Assembly: GCA_028015205.1 (NCBI GenBank)
Contig: CM051521.1
Location: 68,060,314-68,124,313, forward strand
Source: Mytilisepta virgata
Taxonomy: Eukaryota; Mollusca; Bivalvia; Mytilida; Mytilidae
Reading direction: 5' to 3'
Length of the DNA stretch: 64,000 nucleotides
Shown here: one piece after another, positions 1 to 11,440 of the stretch
How the letters are laid out: the number at the start of each line of letters is the position of its first letter
How positions within the stretch are numbered: the first letter of the stretch is position 1
Program-made: the position numbers and the translations under genes
The notes under the pieces: model-generated
The model's input: only the letters and a program-made list of their open reading frames with translations
The model's database searches: none
Told to the model about the DNA's origin: nothing

Positions 1-1262
1 GACTGTTTCAGAAAGATTGACATTACTTGATCGGTTACTTGATCAATTACCTTAAGTTCCTCAACATCTTGTTGATAGTTTTCTTGTTTAGCTCTTAAGC
101 TCTTCTGAAGTTCCGTTAAGGGAATGTCATCTGAATCTGAAGAGTCCTCTCTTTCCATTCGACGATGTCGAATAACTTTGTTGAGTGCTGTTTTCTCTTC
201 ATGGTCCGAAGAATCATCTGATTCTTCTGGTGGTACTACATACGTACTTTTTCTTAGGAGTCGACCTGTTTCGTCTTTTGGTATCTCCCATTTTTCTACA
301 TTTGCTGGCCTGATGAGTCGGGCGTGAGTTTTACTTACCTTTCCGTTCATTTGATTACGGATGACGAAAGAGGTCCTGTTCTTTCTATAATTCGATAGAA
401 AAGAGTCCACTTATTGTCGAGCTTGTTGGTTCGTCTGTGGTTCTTAAGATACACAGCATCTCCTACCTGATACTCTTCACTGCATATGTTTTCTACTTTC
501 TTTTTGCTTCTTTCAGATGTCTATGGACTGCTACAAACGACTTATGTTGTTCTTTGACAGCTACTTGATATTGGTCTTCTCCCATATATCGTCGTCTTTG
601 CTTAAGTATGTTATCCAATGGTAATCACGGTTGTATATCAGATAAAATGGTGAAAACTTGGTGGATTCGTTTACGAGAAATCGTATTGCTGCCAATGTTT
701 GATTTAGATACAAATCCCATGTTTGTACATCTTCTTGAATTTTCTTTGCTATGACGTCATGTAGCGTTCTATGAAAACGCTGGACTTTTCCATTTCCTTG
801 TGGGCTATAATACGATGTTGTTACGTGGTGAATGTTTATGACTTCTAGCGTTTCTTTGACCTTTCTGTTTACATTTTCTGTCCAATTGTCTGTGACTATC
901 TCCAAGGCGCATCCAAATCTTGGAAATATTTCTTCAACTAACAAATGAGCTACATTATCTGCTGATTTATCAGGTACAGCAAAGGCTTCAGGCCACCCTG
1001 AGTACCAGTCTACGAAGGAGATAATGTACCTGTTTCCTGATAGTGTCGTTTGATCGAGTCCAATCTTTGCGAACGGGTAAGGTGGTCCTTTCATTTCCTG
1101 TACAGGTGGTTTGACATTGGCTTCACTTCTCATCTGACATGTCACACATTTTTCAATATGACTGTTGATTTTGGTGTACATCCCTGGGAAGAAGTACTTG
1201 CGTCTTATAGAGTCATACGTCTTATCTGCTGCCATGTGTCCAAGATCATCATGAAACTGCAT
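1..1262 (-). pseudogene. gypsy integrase (C-terminal part of pol), inactivated
   Basis: The open stretch 1262-561 carries the H-H-C-C zinc-binding start (HDDLGH, then CVTCQ) and a DDE core: a first Asp in GLDQTT and a second Asp in VTDNWTEN. The position that normally holds the catalytic Glu (consensus NGxVER) reads NGKVQR, so Glu is replaced by Gln (codon CAG where GAG is expected). Downstream, 560-1 still encodes a basic integrase C-terminal tail followed by an acidic, Ser/Asp-rich segment, but with stops and a frameshift near 350-480. Integrase inserts the cDNA of the element into host DNA. The Glu to Gln change and the frame breaks make this copy non-functional. Confidence 0.88.
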
Positions 1263-1678
1263 AAGAACTAGTTGTTCAAGTTCCTGTGATATGCAAAGCC
1301 TCAGTGTCGGATCTTACGAATCTGGGTGTGAAAGGTAATACAACAGTCCATCTTCTTTTGGGTCTCTTCAGTCTTGTTTTCTGTACCTTTCTTGAAACGT
1401 CGTATTTTTGTTATTTCTTCGTCCCTTTCCTGTTCCTTTCTAATATCAAACTTAACTTTTAAATCTATGTTCGGTTTTACCGGGTCATCTGGGGACTCTA
1501 TTTCGCAATTCGTCATACCTTGAAGCTTCGCTCTATTCGAGTTAACGTAACTTACTTGCAATGTCCTATCTTCCAAGTCTGGTTCTTCTGTCTCGCTATG
1601 TTCTACCGTATCATGGGAGCCATCGTCTGGAATCCTTGATAATTAGTCTGCACAATAATTTTCCTTACTTTTAATGTA
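1263..1678 (-). pseudogene. gypsy pol connector between RNase H and integrase
   Basis: This minus-strand stretch lies between the RNase H and integrase domains. A 91-residue charged, Lys/Glu-rich frame (1576-1301) fits the usual linker of gypsy pol. It has no recognisable motif of its own and is called from position only. Confidence 0.5.
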
Positions 1679-2031
1679 CTATATCTTGCAGTTATAACCC
1701 GCTATGATGAGAGCCCATTGTTGGATTCGTTTGTTCTTTATAGGAGAATCCAACAGGTATTTAAGTGGTTTATGGTCGCTTCTTATGACAAACTGTGCAT
1801 TGTGAAGATAATGATCCAATTTCTGCAATGCAAATAGATAGCGAATCCTTCCATCTCTATAGTTGACCATTTTGTCCGGGATTGACTAAGCTTGTGCGAC
1901 AGGAAGTTGATTGGTTTTTCTTCACCTTCATCTGTTTCTTGAGTCAAACATGCACCCACACAGCTGTTGCTTACATCTGTATATATGACATATGGTTTGT
2001 TGGTATAAGGATAAACTAACAAAGGAACCAC
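1679..2031 (-). pseudogene. gypsy RNase H domain
   Basis: Two overlapping minus-strand frames together carry gypsy RNase H landmarks: IYTDVSNSCVGACLTQ, holding the first catalytic Asp, and IRSDHKPLKYLL, the typical SDHKPL motif. A frameshift near 1,800-1,870 separates them. The domain degrades the RNA of the RNA/DNA hybrid during reverse transcription. Broken, part of the dead pol gene. Confidence 0.85.
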
Positions 2032-2039
2032 TATCAGGC

Positions 2040-2892
2040 TCTCTTTCAGGTAATCAAAGGCTTTTTGACATCTAGAAGTCCACGTGAACCTTGCATACTT
2101 CTTGGTGAGGTCTATGAGTGGTTCTGCTATCTTTGAGAAGTTTGGTATGAATCGTCTGTAGTAGGAACAGATTCCTATAAAGTCCCTTATTTCTCTTACC
2201 GACTTGGGTTCGGGAACCCATGACTTTAACTTTCTTCAGATTCCATCCTTGCTAATGACGAACACTAGGTAACCTGTCTCCTCTTGGAAGAAGGCACATT
2301 TCTTCAACTTGAGTTTGAGTCCATGTTGTCTTAGTCTGTTAAAAACGGTCTGTATGTGCTTAAGATGTTCTTCTTGATTCTTCGAGAAATAAGTATGTCG
2401 TCAAGATATGCCATTGCAAAGTCTTGGCATCCCTGTAAGACAATGTTCATCAGTTCCTGGAATACTGCTGGTGCTCCACTTTACCCGAAAGGCATAACAT
2501 TAAATTAAAACAAACCTCTGTGTCATGTGAAGGCGGTTTTTTCTTTGCTGTCATTTTCAAAACGGACTTGCCAATATCCACTTTTTAAGTATTAAGGTCG
2601 TGAAGTAAAATGCTCCTAGTAAAGCTAATATGTCATCTATTAAAGGCAGAGGAAAAGACGTTGGAGAAACTAACTTGTTCAAGGATCTAAAGTCTACGCA
2701 AATCCTATCTGTCTGATCCTTCTTCTTAACAACAACTAACGGAAAGCTCCAAGGTGACTGTGACCTTTCTATGATCTTTGCATCTAACATTTTTTGGACT
2801 GCTTTGTCTATAATTTGCCTTTTATTCAGTGGCGTTCGGTAAGATCTGTTCTTGATGGGTTTGTGGTCTCCTGTATCTAACTTCATTTTCAC
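2040..2892 (-). pseudogene. gypsy reverse transcriptase domain
   Basis: The N-terminal half (2892-2557) is open and shows WSFPLVVVKKKD and RICVDFRSLNKL, standard gypsy RT block sequences with the first catalytic Asp region near the end. The frame then breaks. The active-site motif YLDD (codons at 2409-2398, context AMAYLDDILIS) sits in another frame, and the thumb/connection region to about 2,040 is also recognisable only by switching frames. At least two frame breaks. Confidence 0.88.
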
Positions 2893-3164
2893 TGTGCTTG
2901 TGTGACTTTCTTGAGTCTTTCTTAGCGAATAATTCCTTGTTTTTACTTACTATCTTAACTACACCCTTCTTATGTTTCTTTTGAACTTCAATGTCCTTAA
3001 AGTCCTCTCCCGTCTTCTCATGACCTTCCTTATTGTCTTGAGTGATGGATAATATTTCTTGAAATTCCAGTCCACGTCCCTTTCCGACTACACAACCTCG
3101 CTTCAGTACTTGTTTGTTTGATTAACTATCATCACAGGTATCCTCGAAGTATTCTGCAACTTAC

Positions 3165-3649
3165 CTACTGAACCTTGTAAGATAATTCCTGGTTCGTCGA
3201 GTAAACATGACAAACAGTTGCTGTCTGAGGTCTAAGTCTTACCTCTTTGTCTATCCTTAAAATTGACGAAATATGAATGTCTTCGTATAATTTAACACAA
3301 GTCTTACCTATTCTTATCATTCCTAAGTCGAAATATATTCTTACGCCGTATTCTTTCAACCAATCTCGGCCTAGAATGAAATTTAGATTTAGTCCATCAG
3401 TAACGAAAAATGATTGCGTTAACGGAAGTCCATTCATAGTAAATGAAATAGTTGTTTACCCTATGATTGATAATGACTCACCACTTGCAGTCTGTAAAAG
3501 CGGCATGACGTGCATAATTTTTGGTTTTTCTGGTAACTTATCAAACATTTTTTTTTACTAATTAAAGAGTCGTCCGCGCCCGTGTCTATCAAAGTACGAT
3601 AGCGCGCTTTGCCTATCTTCATTATACAAGACCCTGGGTTCCCTGCCAA
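3165..3649 (-). pseudogene. gypsy aspartic protease domain
   Basis: The frame 3649-3461 contains RTLIDTGADDSLIS, a retropepsin active site (DTGA). The next frame, 3437-3165, contains NFILGRDWLKEYG, the C-terminal protease motif (ILGxDWL). A frameshift near 3,450 separates them. Retropepsin processes the Gag-Pol polyprotein. The 2,893-3,164 stretch is the degraded protease-RT linker. Confidence 0.85.
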
Positions 3650-4004
3650 AGATTAATTTAGTACTTGTGATTTCCAAAAATCTTTCATTTTACCCTTAAA
3701 ACTTTTTCTCCTCCCTTCACCGGCTTCCTTGTGAAGAGAGGGTTTTAGTTTTCCTGAAATCCCCTAAATGGTTTATCAGCCCAAGTAGCGGGTCTGAAAA
3801 TTTTGACTCTGTTCTTTTCCGGAACATTACGGTTTGGGCAGTTTCTTTTTAAGTGACCTATCATATGACAAATCCAACATCAGCCCTCCTAATCCAGTCA
3901 GGCTCCTAAACCCTATTTTGAGTTTGATAATTTCCCCTCTTTATGTTTTCGGGTGTTTCCTGTCTATCACCCTGTTGACCCCTTTTTGGGGAATACTCTT
4001 TTTT

Positions 4005-4970
4005 TTATCTTTTGGGTACCTTTTTCTGTTCGACCTCCTCCTCCTCATCACTTACTACCATGGGTTCCTCCCTAGAATACCCAGCTGCAAAGACATTATA
4101 AGACCTGAAAGGACATTGTTTTGACCTATGACCCCGTCTGCCACACCTAAAACAAGTTTTCCCCCTTAAGTGCCCTATTTCCATTGGCCTTATCTGATGG
4201 GTATCAGGAAAATTTTCTACTGTTGGCAAAGAAACAGGTGTTAAGAAACTGTTGTTGTTGCCTCCCGTCCATGACGGCGGTTGGAAAGGAGTTTCCTTTA
4301 CCCTGACAATTTTATTAACTGGTTCTAGTTCAGCAAACGTATCTGATCTATCCCTAAAACGCATCCTCAGATATTGCTCTTTCATAGCACATTGAACGGC
4401 CTTATCAAAAGTTTTTTGTTCCTCCCTCATGATTTTCATACGGAGGTAATCGAAATACAGTCCATCACAGAAGGCATCAACTAACTGTTGCTGGATTAAC
4501 CCTACTACATTTGAATCAGTTTGTACTGATTCATGATAAACATCCTCAGCTATCCTCAACAGCCTTTCAGCGTACATTTGTACACTTTCCTCTGGCTTCT
4601 GCTTTGTTTTTTTTAAGCACATGCAAGGCCTGTTGTGGATCTGTGATCTCAGCAAACCGTTTTTGTAACAGTATCTTAAGATCTTGCCATTTAGGTAGTT
4701 CCCCAGCTGGCTGACATTCTGTTATATATAGTTTAACAAAATCAGCTATTAACCCAGTACAGGTTACGTGGACTACCTGGGGTATATCTGTGTCCTCTAA
4801 TCTTGCCATTTGTGCATATCTTTCTATATTTCTAACCCATTATTTAAACTGGGTAGGGTCCCCCTCAAATGTCTGGACTTTGCTGAAAAGAGGTACCGAT
4901 ACTGCAGTCTGCAGTGGTTTTAATTGGTCCAAGGCTGTTTTAGGCCAAAAGTTTGGATTATTTTCATCCA
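4005..4970 (-). pseudogene. gypsy Gag with CCHC zinc knuckle
   Basis: Minus-strand frames 4809-4567 and 4655-4005 overlap and give a retrotransposon Gag: a capsid-like helical part (DFVKLYITECQPAGELPKW; ESVQMYAERLLRIAEDVY) and one zinc knuckle CFRCGRRGHRSKQC (C-X2-C-X4-H-X4-C), then an acidic/basic tail. Weak homology to the Gag N-terminus continues upstream to about 4,970 with stops. Gag packages the element RNA. A frameshift lies near 4,600-4,650. Confidence 0.85.
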
Positions 4971-5350
4971 ATTTGTCTTTAAGTGACCCAAGTTGGAACT
5001 AGAGACCGGTTGTCCCCCTCCTGTAAACGGAGTAAATTTGAGTGGATTCAGTTACTTCTACTTCAATACTACTTGGGTGTGCTTTTTTACTTTCACCCTG
5101 CCCTAAATTACAGAAGTTTTCTGTTAATTCCTCAACGACATTTGAGAAAGTATTTAGTTTTAATTTAATAATTAAGACTTATTTAAAACTGGAATTAAAC
5201 CTAGCTTTACTTACTTTAGCGATTTACGATTAATTTAGGTAAACCATATTTTAAATTTTAACAAGGTCAGTCTACTAAGGTACTTTTTTGAGATAAATAC
5301 TTAGTTGTCTTACCTTAAAACGTTTCAGTCCAGGTACGTTGCCCAGTTGG

Positions 5351-5368
5351 ATCCTGCTCACGGCACCA
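5351..5368 (-). other. gypsy primer-binding site
   Basis: On the minus strand the sequence TGGTGCCGTGAGCAGGAT follows the LTR end (CA at 5372-5371) after two bases. It starts with TGG, complementary to a tRNA 3' CCA, as expected for a tRNA-primed LTR element. Confidence 0.8.
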
Positions 5369-5370
5369 AA

Positions 5371-5666
5371 TGAGCTATTGTTGGCTTATGGGTCGTCGAT
5401 CGTACAGTGGTTTTTCAGGTTACTGGTTACTGGTTACTGGCTTTGTATATCAACGAGATATGCTTCCAATATTTTAATATGCTGATAAATTAACATCAAC
5501 AGACAGTGGTTAATTTATTATCTGAGCGGACTACAAAGTCGCTCGTATTTATAATCTAGCCCCCAAAACCTGTTGGAACAAGATAAAATACTGCGTAGAA
5601 AAATAAAATAATACGTAGAAAATATTAAACGAATATAGCAAATTAGTCATTCACACGTCAATCACA
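5371..5666 (-). repeat. gypsy 5' LTR (solo in window)
   Basis: The 3' end is set by the CA dinucleotide two bases before the primer-binding site. The other end is tentative (TGTGATTG at 5666-5659). A TATAAATAC box on the minus strand at 5553-5545 would serve as the LTR promoter. The partner LTR is outside the window, so the length cannot be confirmed. Confidence 0.65.
5545..5553 (-). promoter_or_regulatory. LTR TATA box
   Basis: TATAAATAC on the minus strand, inside the gypsy LTR, directed toward gag. Confidence 0.5.
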
Positions 5667-5903
5667 TATCCCAAAATGGTACTATTACAAATAGACATAC
5701 AAACATTAGTAGTTCTACTGTAGAACTGGATCGATAAACAATGCCATACTTTCGCTTAAATCGAAACTGTCCTTCCTGTTTCATTGGAATGAAAGAAATA
5801 CCTGCAAAAAGTATCATATTCTGGACGACGATAAAGAGCACCTTGTACACATTGTTTCAATGACTCGAATGTATGGCAAGCCGTTTTACTATTTATTCTA
5901 ACT
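5667..5903. other. intergenic, nothing recognised
   Basis: Short AT-rich stretch between the gypsy LTR and the GATATC array. No convincing gene. Confidence 0.5.
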
Positions 5904-6430
5904 TCAAGATATCTCATATAATATATAAGATATCTTATATAATCTAGTTTTTATAAAATATCTTATAAAGTAAATAAAATATCTCATAAAGTATATAAGA
6001 TATCTGATAAATATTTTTATATAAGATATCTTATATACTTTATACGATATCTCATATAAAAATACTTTATAAGATATCTCATTTAAAAAATATATAAGAT
6101 ATCTTATAAACTTTATGAGATATCTTATATACTTTGTAAGATATCTTATAAACTTTAGAAGATATCTTATAAAGTATATAAGATATCTCATATAATATAT
6201 AAGATATCTTATATGATCTAGTTTTTATAAGATATCTTATAAACTTTATATCTTATAAAGTATATCCGATATCTTGTATAATATATTATATGTGGTATTT
6301 TTCATGCGATATCTTATAAAGAAAAGTTTATAAGATATCTCATAAAATTTATAAGATATCTAATAATGTTTGTAAGATATCTAATAACGTTTATAAGATA
6401 TCTTGTATAACTTATAAGATATCTCATTTA
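5904..6430. repeat. AT-rich palindromic GATATC array
   Basis: About 20 copies of the palindrome TATAAGATATCTTATA and variants, spaced roughly 15-30 bp apart with spacers such as AAACTTTA and AAAGTATA. Spacing is irregular, so this is not a strict tandem satellite. Every unit is self-complementary, so the whole array can form many hairpins or cruciforms on either strand. Open reading frames through it are by-products of the repeat. Confidence 0.9.
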
Positions 6431-7080
6431 TTTTATTTTATTTCTGTCCATACGTCTGAGTCCGATTCACATAGTCACGGAGCATTTGACGTTTTCTCTC
6501 ACAGCTCAAGCCGGTAGGGGACATTGTATTACTCAGCAATACTCCCAGAATGCTTGTTTTTATTTGGGAGTCAGTGTGGTCATAACAATGAAAAATTATA
6601 GTTTTAGTAAAACTAACGGTTATTTTTATGTCATTAATATGTACATGTATACAGTTGCCTCTTGTTATCTTGAAATTGATTGATCGATTTTTCGGATCGG
6701 TTTTATGACACTTTCAGTGCAATTGGCTTCATCAAGTTCGATCGAACACATCTCGCTATGATCTTGATTCGAACTTGGGAACTATTAAAGTGTAGACAAG
6801 CTGTTGACCATTACTACTCAGAACACAGTCACCTCTCCTCAACCAAAGGCCGTTATTATCAGCTATAAATTTCAAAATACAAAGTCTCCTATGCTTACGA
6901 AATAATATGCATGATCAATTATCTTGCCTGTGGACTAGAAAGACAAGACAGAGAACAATAATATCTGCGACATTATGAGTGTTTATAAACATACTAGGAA
7001 GGAAAAGGTGATTGGGATTTATTGTTTCATGAAATCATGAAATTAATGAAATATTTTTTACATTTGGTAAAATTTAGAAT
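6431..7080. other. intergenic, nothing recognised
   Basis: AT-rich sequence without a supported gene or repeat. Short open frames here lack any motif. Confidence 0.5.
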
Positions 7081-7104
7081 TTTATTTTTTTCGGAGAGGG
7101 GAAG

Positions 7105-7580
7105 ATGGGGGAATTAAATATCAATTTGAATAAAACTAAAATTGTAGTTTTCAGTAGAGGTATTGTAAAACCTGAACAGAGGTGGTTTTTGAATGGTGAT
7201 CCAGTTAAAATTTGTGATGATTTTGTTTACTTAGGATTATTATTTCATTATAATGGCAATTTTTTACACACACAAAAATCCCTGTCTAATCAAGGTAGAA
7301 AAGCATTGTTTTAATTTGTATAGCAAAATTCATTGTGGTTGCTTTAATCATGATACACTACTGTCGTTGTTTGATACTTATGTCTCATGTATATTGAGTT
7401 ACTGTTGTGAAATATGCGGCACTCATATAGGTGAAGACATCGAAAAAGTACATTTAAACGTTTTAAAAAGAATTTTGAAAGTTTAAAGGTCAACTGTAAA
7501 TTGTATGGTTTACTTTGAACTGGGTAGAGTTCCTATGTATGTAGAACGTTATCTAGAATGCTTACATATTGCATGCCATG
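7105..7580 (+). pseudogene. LINE (non-LTR) reverse transcriptase C-terminal fragment
   Basis: The stretch encodes LNKTKIVVFSRG, DDFVYLGLLFHYNGNF and YVSCILSYCCEICG. These match the RT thumb/C-terminal part of jockey/RTE-like LINEs (the NKTK, YLG and LYG..W regions). A +1 frameshift lies near 7,300, a stop at ~7,484, and the homology continues as MVYFELGRVPMYVERYLE to about 7,570. The 5' end lacks the palm domain, a typical truncated LINE copy. No poly-A tail was identified. Confidence 0.8.
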
Positions 7581-9320
7581 GCAAGGACAACCAAAGGCAT
7601 ATGTTGCTAAGAACTCATTATAGGCAAGCTTAAGAGGTCCAGGCTTCTGCATTCACCTGGTGACAATAAATCCAAAAATGTTCTTAATTGGAGACCCAGA
7701 AACCATCGGGAGTGAAAAATGAAAGAAAGGGTATACAATCCAATCAGGAAATAGTACCTCCGGTCATGCTTTAAATCTTAGTTCCTGGACTACTGGTAGC
7801 AGCTTCAGCCTCGATACTCATCCATGAAGGAAAGTAGACTTTTGGTCTGCCCAGGCATACCCGAAAGCGACTCCAGGTCACATAAGGATCAGGAAAAGTG
7901 ATTTAAAATTTTCTATTCGATTAATTTCAATCTTAGTCTACAACGATTTTGTATAAAAAGTATGAGGTAATAATTACATGAACCATGTCATCAAAATGTT
8001 TGTTTCTGGCGTTCTTCATAAAGTTAAAATATTATTGAAATCTGGTGTGTGAACGCACCCTTAACTCACCTCTTTCAACACACTTTTGAAGAATGTCGGG
8101 GGAACCTATCACTTTCGTGTAACTTGCGGTCAGCTTACTATTCGTGTCATCAACTCCGTTTACGGAGAGGTACCTCCCGGATTTCACGACAAAAAGAGTT
8201 AGTTTTGAACACCTCCAAATTACTTTCACCACCACCTCCAAATTACTTTCACTACTCATCACCATTACTTTGTCTAGTGTAATTTTGTTAGGGAAACAAA
8301 TTGGAGATTATAAACAAAAACAATTGAGAATATACAGCACTACAAAATTCTAATGTTTCAGCGAAAAGTTCATCAATTTGATATATAAATAAGGCTTATA
8401 AATGATAAAAACATATTTTTATTATTCATAATAGATTACAATAAAAGCTTACCATTTTGTTCACTATTTTGACACTCAGGAGCTCAGTTTGTTTCAACCA
8501 CGTCCCTTGAAGTTCTTAATTTTGAGGTTTTGATTGTTCATGATTGTGAAAGGGTCATTAAATTAAGTACAAATATTAGTGTCATCCTTGATAGCAGCTA
8601 TATAGTTTTGTTTGTATGAAATATGGTTAACAGTGATGCATGTAAAATTCGAAAATTTTCCCTTGTATTTAACACAGTAAATATCCTAAAAATGGACAGA
8701 TAAAAACAATATTTATTCAGAATTCAAAATGATGATAAGTAACCAGAATTTTACATATATTAGATGGCTTTTTGCTTCATGAAAGCTAAAATATATCAAA
8801 ACTGGTTTATTTAGAATTGTTGGTTATTCATTGTAACATCTTCTCTTCACAAGCACCTCTGCTTACTAACTTCAAATCAAATTCACCTCCCTTCCTGAAA
8901 AAAATTTTTTACAATTATATATTAAAAACAAGAGAAAAAATAAATACATGTAAATGTTAACCAATTTCTCACCTGACAAAGCAAAAATTGAAAAAAGCAA
9001 TCCGTAGGATCGACTGTTATACATGTATCGAGGTCGATGTACAAAAACATTAAGAAGTTTAATGTACCGGTATAACATACTGATAAAAATTTGTCTGTTT
9101 GAAAGAACAATATTTCTCGTATTCTTGACCTGTTTAATCGGTGTGATAAAAACTTCATAATATTTTTAACCACCTCCCGGTGATTACATTTCTACGTGGG
9201 AATTACCGCCGTTTTTTTTTCTACAGTTATTTGAACGATAAACTAGAGAAGTCCCGAAATGACTTCTATGTAAACAAACTATATAGCAACGACATTTTCT
9301 TGAGGTTTTTGTCGAAAATC
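7581..9320. other. intergenic, no gene supported
   Basis: Mostly AT-rich. A short direct repeat of ACCTCCAAATTACTTTCAC occurs at 8,210-8,250. 7,620-7,880 is less AT-rich and may be the tail of the preceding LINE. No coding region with recognisable motifs. Confidence 0.5.
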
Positions 9321-9324
9321 ATAG

Positions 9325-9500
9325 GAGCAACAGATTCCCCTTCAATTTACTCATGAGTTATGGAATTTCTCCACCCTCAATTGTTAAATTTTAAATTTTA
9401 ACACGCTCGCAAAAGCTCGCGCGTTGAAAATTGAAAATTTAACTATCTCGGGTGGAGAAATTCCATAACTCACTCGTACATGAAGGAGAATCGATATTTA
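9325..9500. repeat. foldback hairpin element (MITE-like)
   Basis: Perfect 22-bp inverted repeat: GAGTTATGGAATTTCTCCAC at 9,355-9,374 (arm to 9,376) and its complement at 9,450-9,471. The arms are separated by 73 bp that is itself partly self-complementary around GCTCGCAAAAGCTCGC. Imperfect complementarity extends outward to about 9,325 and 9,500. It could be a small foldback transposon or a stem-loop remnant. Confidence 0.7.
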
Positions 9501-10369
9501 TATTTTCATTTTTAACAGGTCACGTTTTTGTAAATTTCATGCATTTCATAGGTACATATAAAGGGAGAGTTTATAAACTGATTTTTAACAATGTGTTACT
9601 TCGTTATTTCACCTATTATATGAAGTAAAATTTCAACTATTATATGAGTATAAAGATTTTTATATATGCAACAGACTTACATAAATTAAAAAAAAGTATA
9701 TTTAGCCTTTCAAAATTCATTATATTTTATTTTAGCCAAGGTTAAACAGCAAACTGTGTTTTTAAAGCGAAATCAACACAATGTTCTTTACATGCATATT
9801 TTTCCTTAATACTTTTTAATTTCAACTATTGTTCCAAATAAACACTAGAAAACACAATTCCAAAACCAATTTTCATCCTACAGAATTAACAAATTACAGA
9901 GAAAATATCATTACGATGGTCAACGTATGTTGACTGATGTTTCCGAAAATAACTACCCGTCTCGTGTTTAGTGTATTTATCATTGTTTCTCAGTGTCAAT
10001 TTTCGTGCAATTTTAACTTTCATTTGGGGCATAAAAACATTGAATACTGCCAGTTTCAAGTATCAGATAATTAGGTCTCCCAAACGAAGTAGGAGACATA
10101 AATTTTGATTTGCGATTTTTATCGAACATTTTTTTCTTCATCTCCGATTTTGTTCGTTCGAATTTTCAATAACCGTCCGAGATAAGGATCTGAAATTTTC
10201 CATTTTAATACTATTCATTTTTTGATGGGGGTCACTGAGACGTATAATGAGCAGTTCAAAAAGGCTAGGGGTGTACTATAGGACCCTATGGGGAAATGTT
10301 TTTTTCTTCGTAAAACTCTACGAGAGTGACCAATAACCATCTCATATCATCTATTTTATTACACACCGT
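9501..10369. other. intergenic, nothing recognised
   Basis: AT-rich. Around 10,070-10,330 the text has the look of a bivalve dispersed repeat (CAAACGAAGTAGGAGACATA) but no second copy occurs here. Confidence 0.4.
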
Positions 10370-10930
10370 GACAACACATATTAAATGACATATACCTGGT
10401 TCCTCTAGGGGGGTCATGCCCACCCCAAGTCAATCATTTTTAAAAATTTCATATGCAATTAAAATCCATAGCTTTAAATCATATATTTCATTATTCTCCT
10501 CATTCTTTCAGTAGGGTGATTCTCACCCCAACCAATCGATAATGTCCAATTATCTCATAAACCGTTAAAATCCCCAACCCTAAACCATAGTTTCTTATTC
10601 CCAATGGTAAGACGCATCAAATGACACATACCTCGCTTCCCCCGGGGTGTCACCACTCCCATCTAATCAATAATGTCCAATTATCTCAAAAACCGTAAAA
10701 TCCCCAACCCTAAACCATATATTTTCTTATTACCCATGGTAAGATGCACCAAATGACACATATATCGCTTTCCCATTGGGGGGGGGGGGGGTGGGGGGGG
10801 TATCACCACTCCCATCAAATCAATAATGTTCAGTTATCTCATAGACCGTTAAAATCCCCACCGTAAACCATATATTTTCTTATCACCACTCCCATCAATT
10901 CAATAATGTTCAATTATCATCCTTCCCGAT
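10370..10930. repeat. minisatellite, ~130-155-bp unit, about four diverged copies
   Basis: Units share AAATGACACATA, a C-rich core (CCCCGGGGTGTCACCACTCC type), TCAATAATGTCCAATTATCT and AAAATCCCCAACCCTAAACC. Spacing of the last motif is about 131 bp between copies two and three. It is longer in the next unit, where a poly-G tract (10,779-10,800) expanded. The final copy is truncated. Confidence 0.85.
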
Positions 10931-11440
10931 TCTATCAGCCTGTTGAGCAGCTCCGAAAAATTCGTATCAGGAAGCAGGAGCAATGAGCAGGAGTTATCAA
11001 CAGTCAGCAGGACTTATCAACAAATTCTCACAACGTTTGGCAGCTTATTATTTTTATTTAATGAAACCGAGCGCATTTTATTACATCATACAATAAATTC
11101 TCGTAAACGGTTCAGAAATATTGGGATATATCTCCATCAAGGTTGCAGCATGTCGACAAACAAAAGTTGATCAAGTGTGACCTTGCATGACTGTAAATCT
11201 CGGATCACAAAAAATACCCATAATACGATTTTCAAGTAACCTCTCCATTAAGTATGCATAAACTTTATAGGAACAATTTCCCCATCAGTCTCTGAAAAAC
11301 AAATAATTATATTGAATACAATGTAAGGCATTTGAGATATCAGTTACTTCGTAACAGTTCGCTGTTACAGTTATTACTCGTTTATATTAAATTTATTTAG
11401 TAACTAGAACTCGGTATTTTAGTATTATTGTACAACATAC
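10931..11440. other. intergenic, nothing recognised
   Basis: A small cluster of GAGCAGGAG/AGCAGGAC words occurs at 10,975-11,015. No gene supported. Confidence 0.4.

Larger units (their letters stand above)
1..5666 (-). mobile_element. Ty3/gypsy LTR retrotransposon, degraded, 3' end outside window
   Basis: Read on the minus strand the order is LTR, primer-binding site, gag, protease, RT, RNase H, integrase, which is the Ty3/gypsy order. Every domain is split by stops or frameshifts, so this is a dead copy. The integrase C-terminal part continues to the window start and the second LTR must lie to the left of position 1. No env-like frame is visible. The element is AT-rich like its surroundings. 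Confidence 0.93.

Noticed and set aside
5904..6191. 95-codon frame of IRYLIYF repeats
   Set aside because: Pure translation of the GATATC palindrome array.
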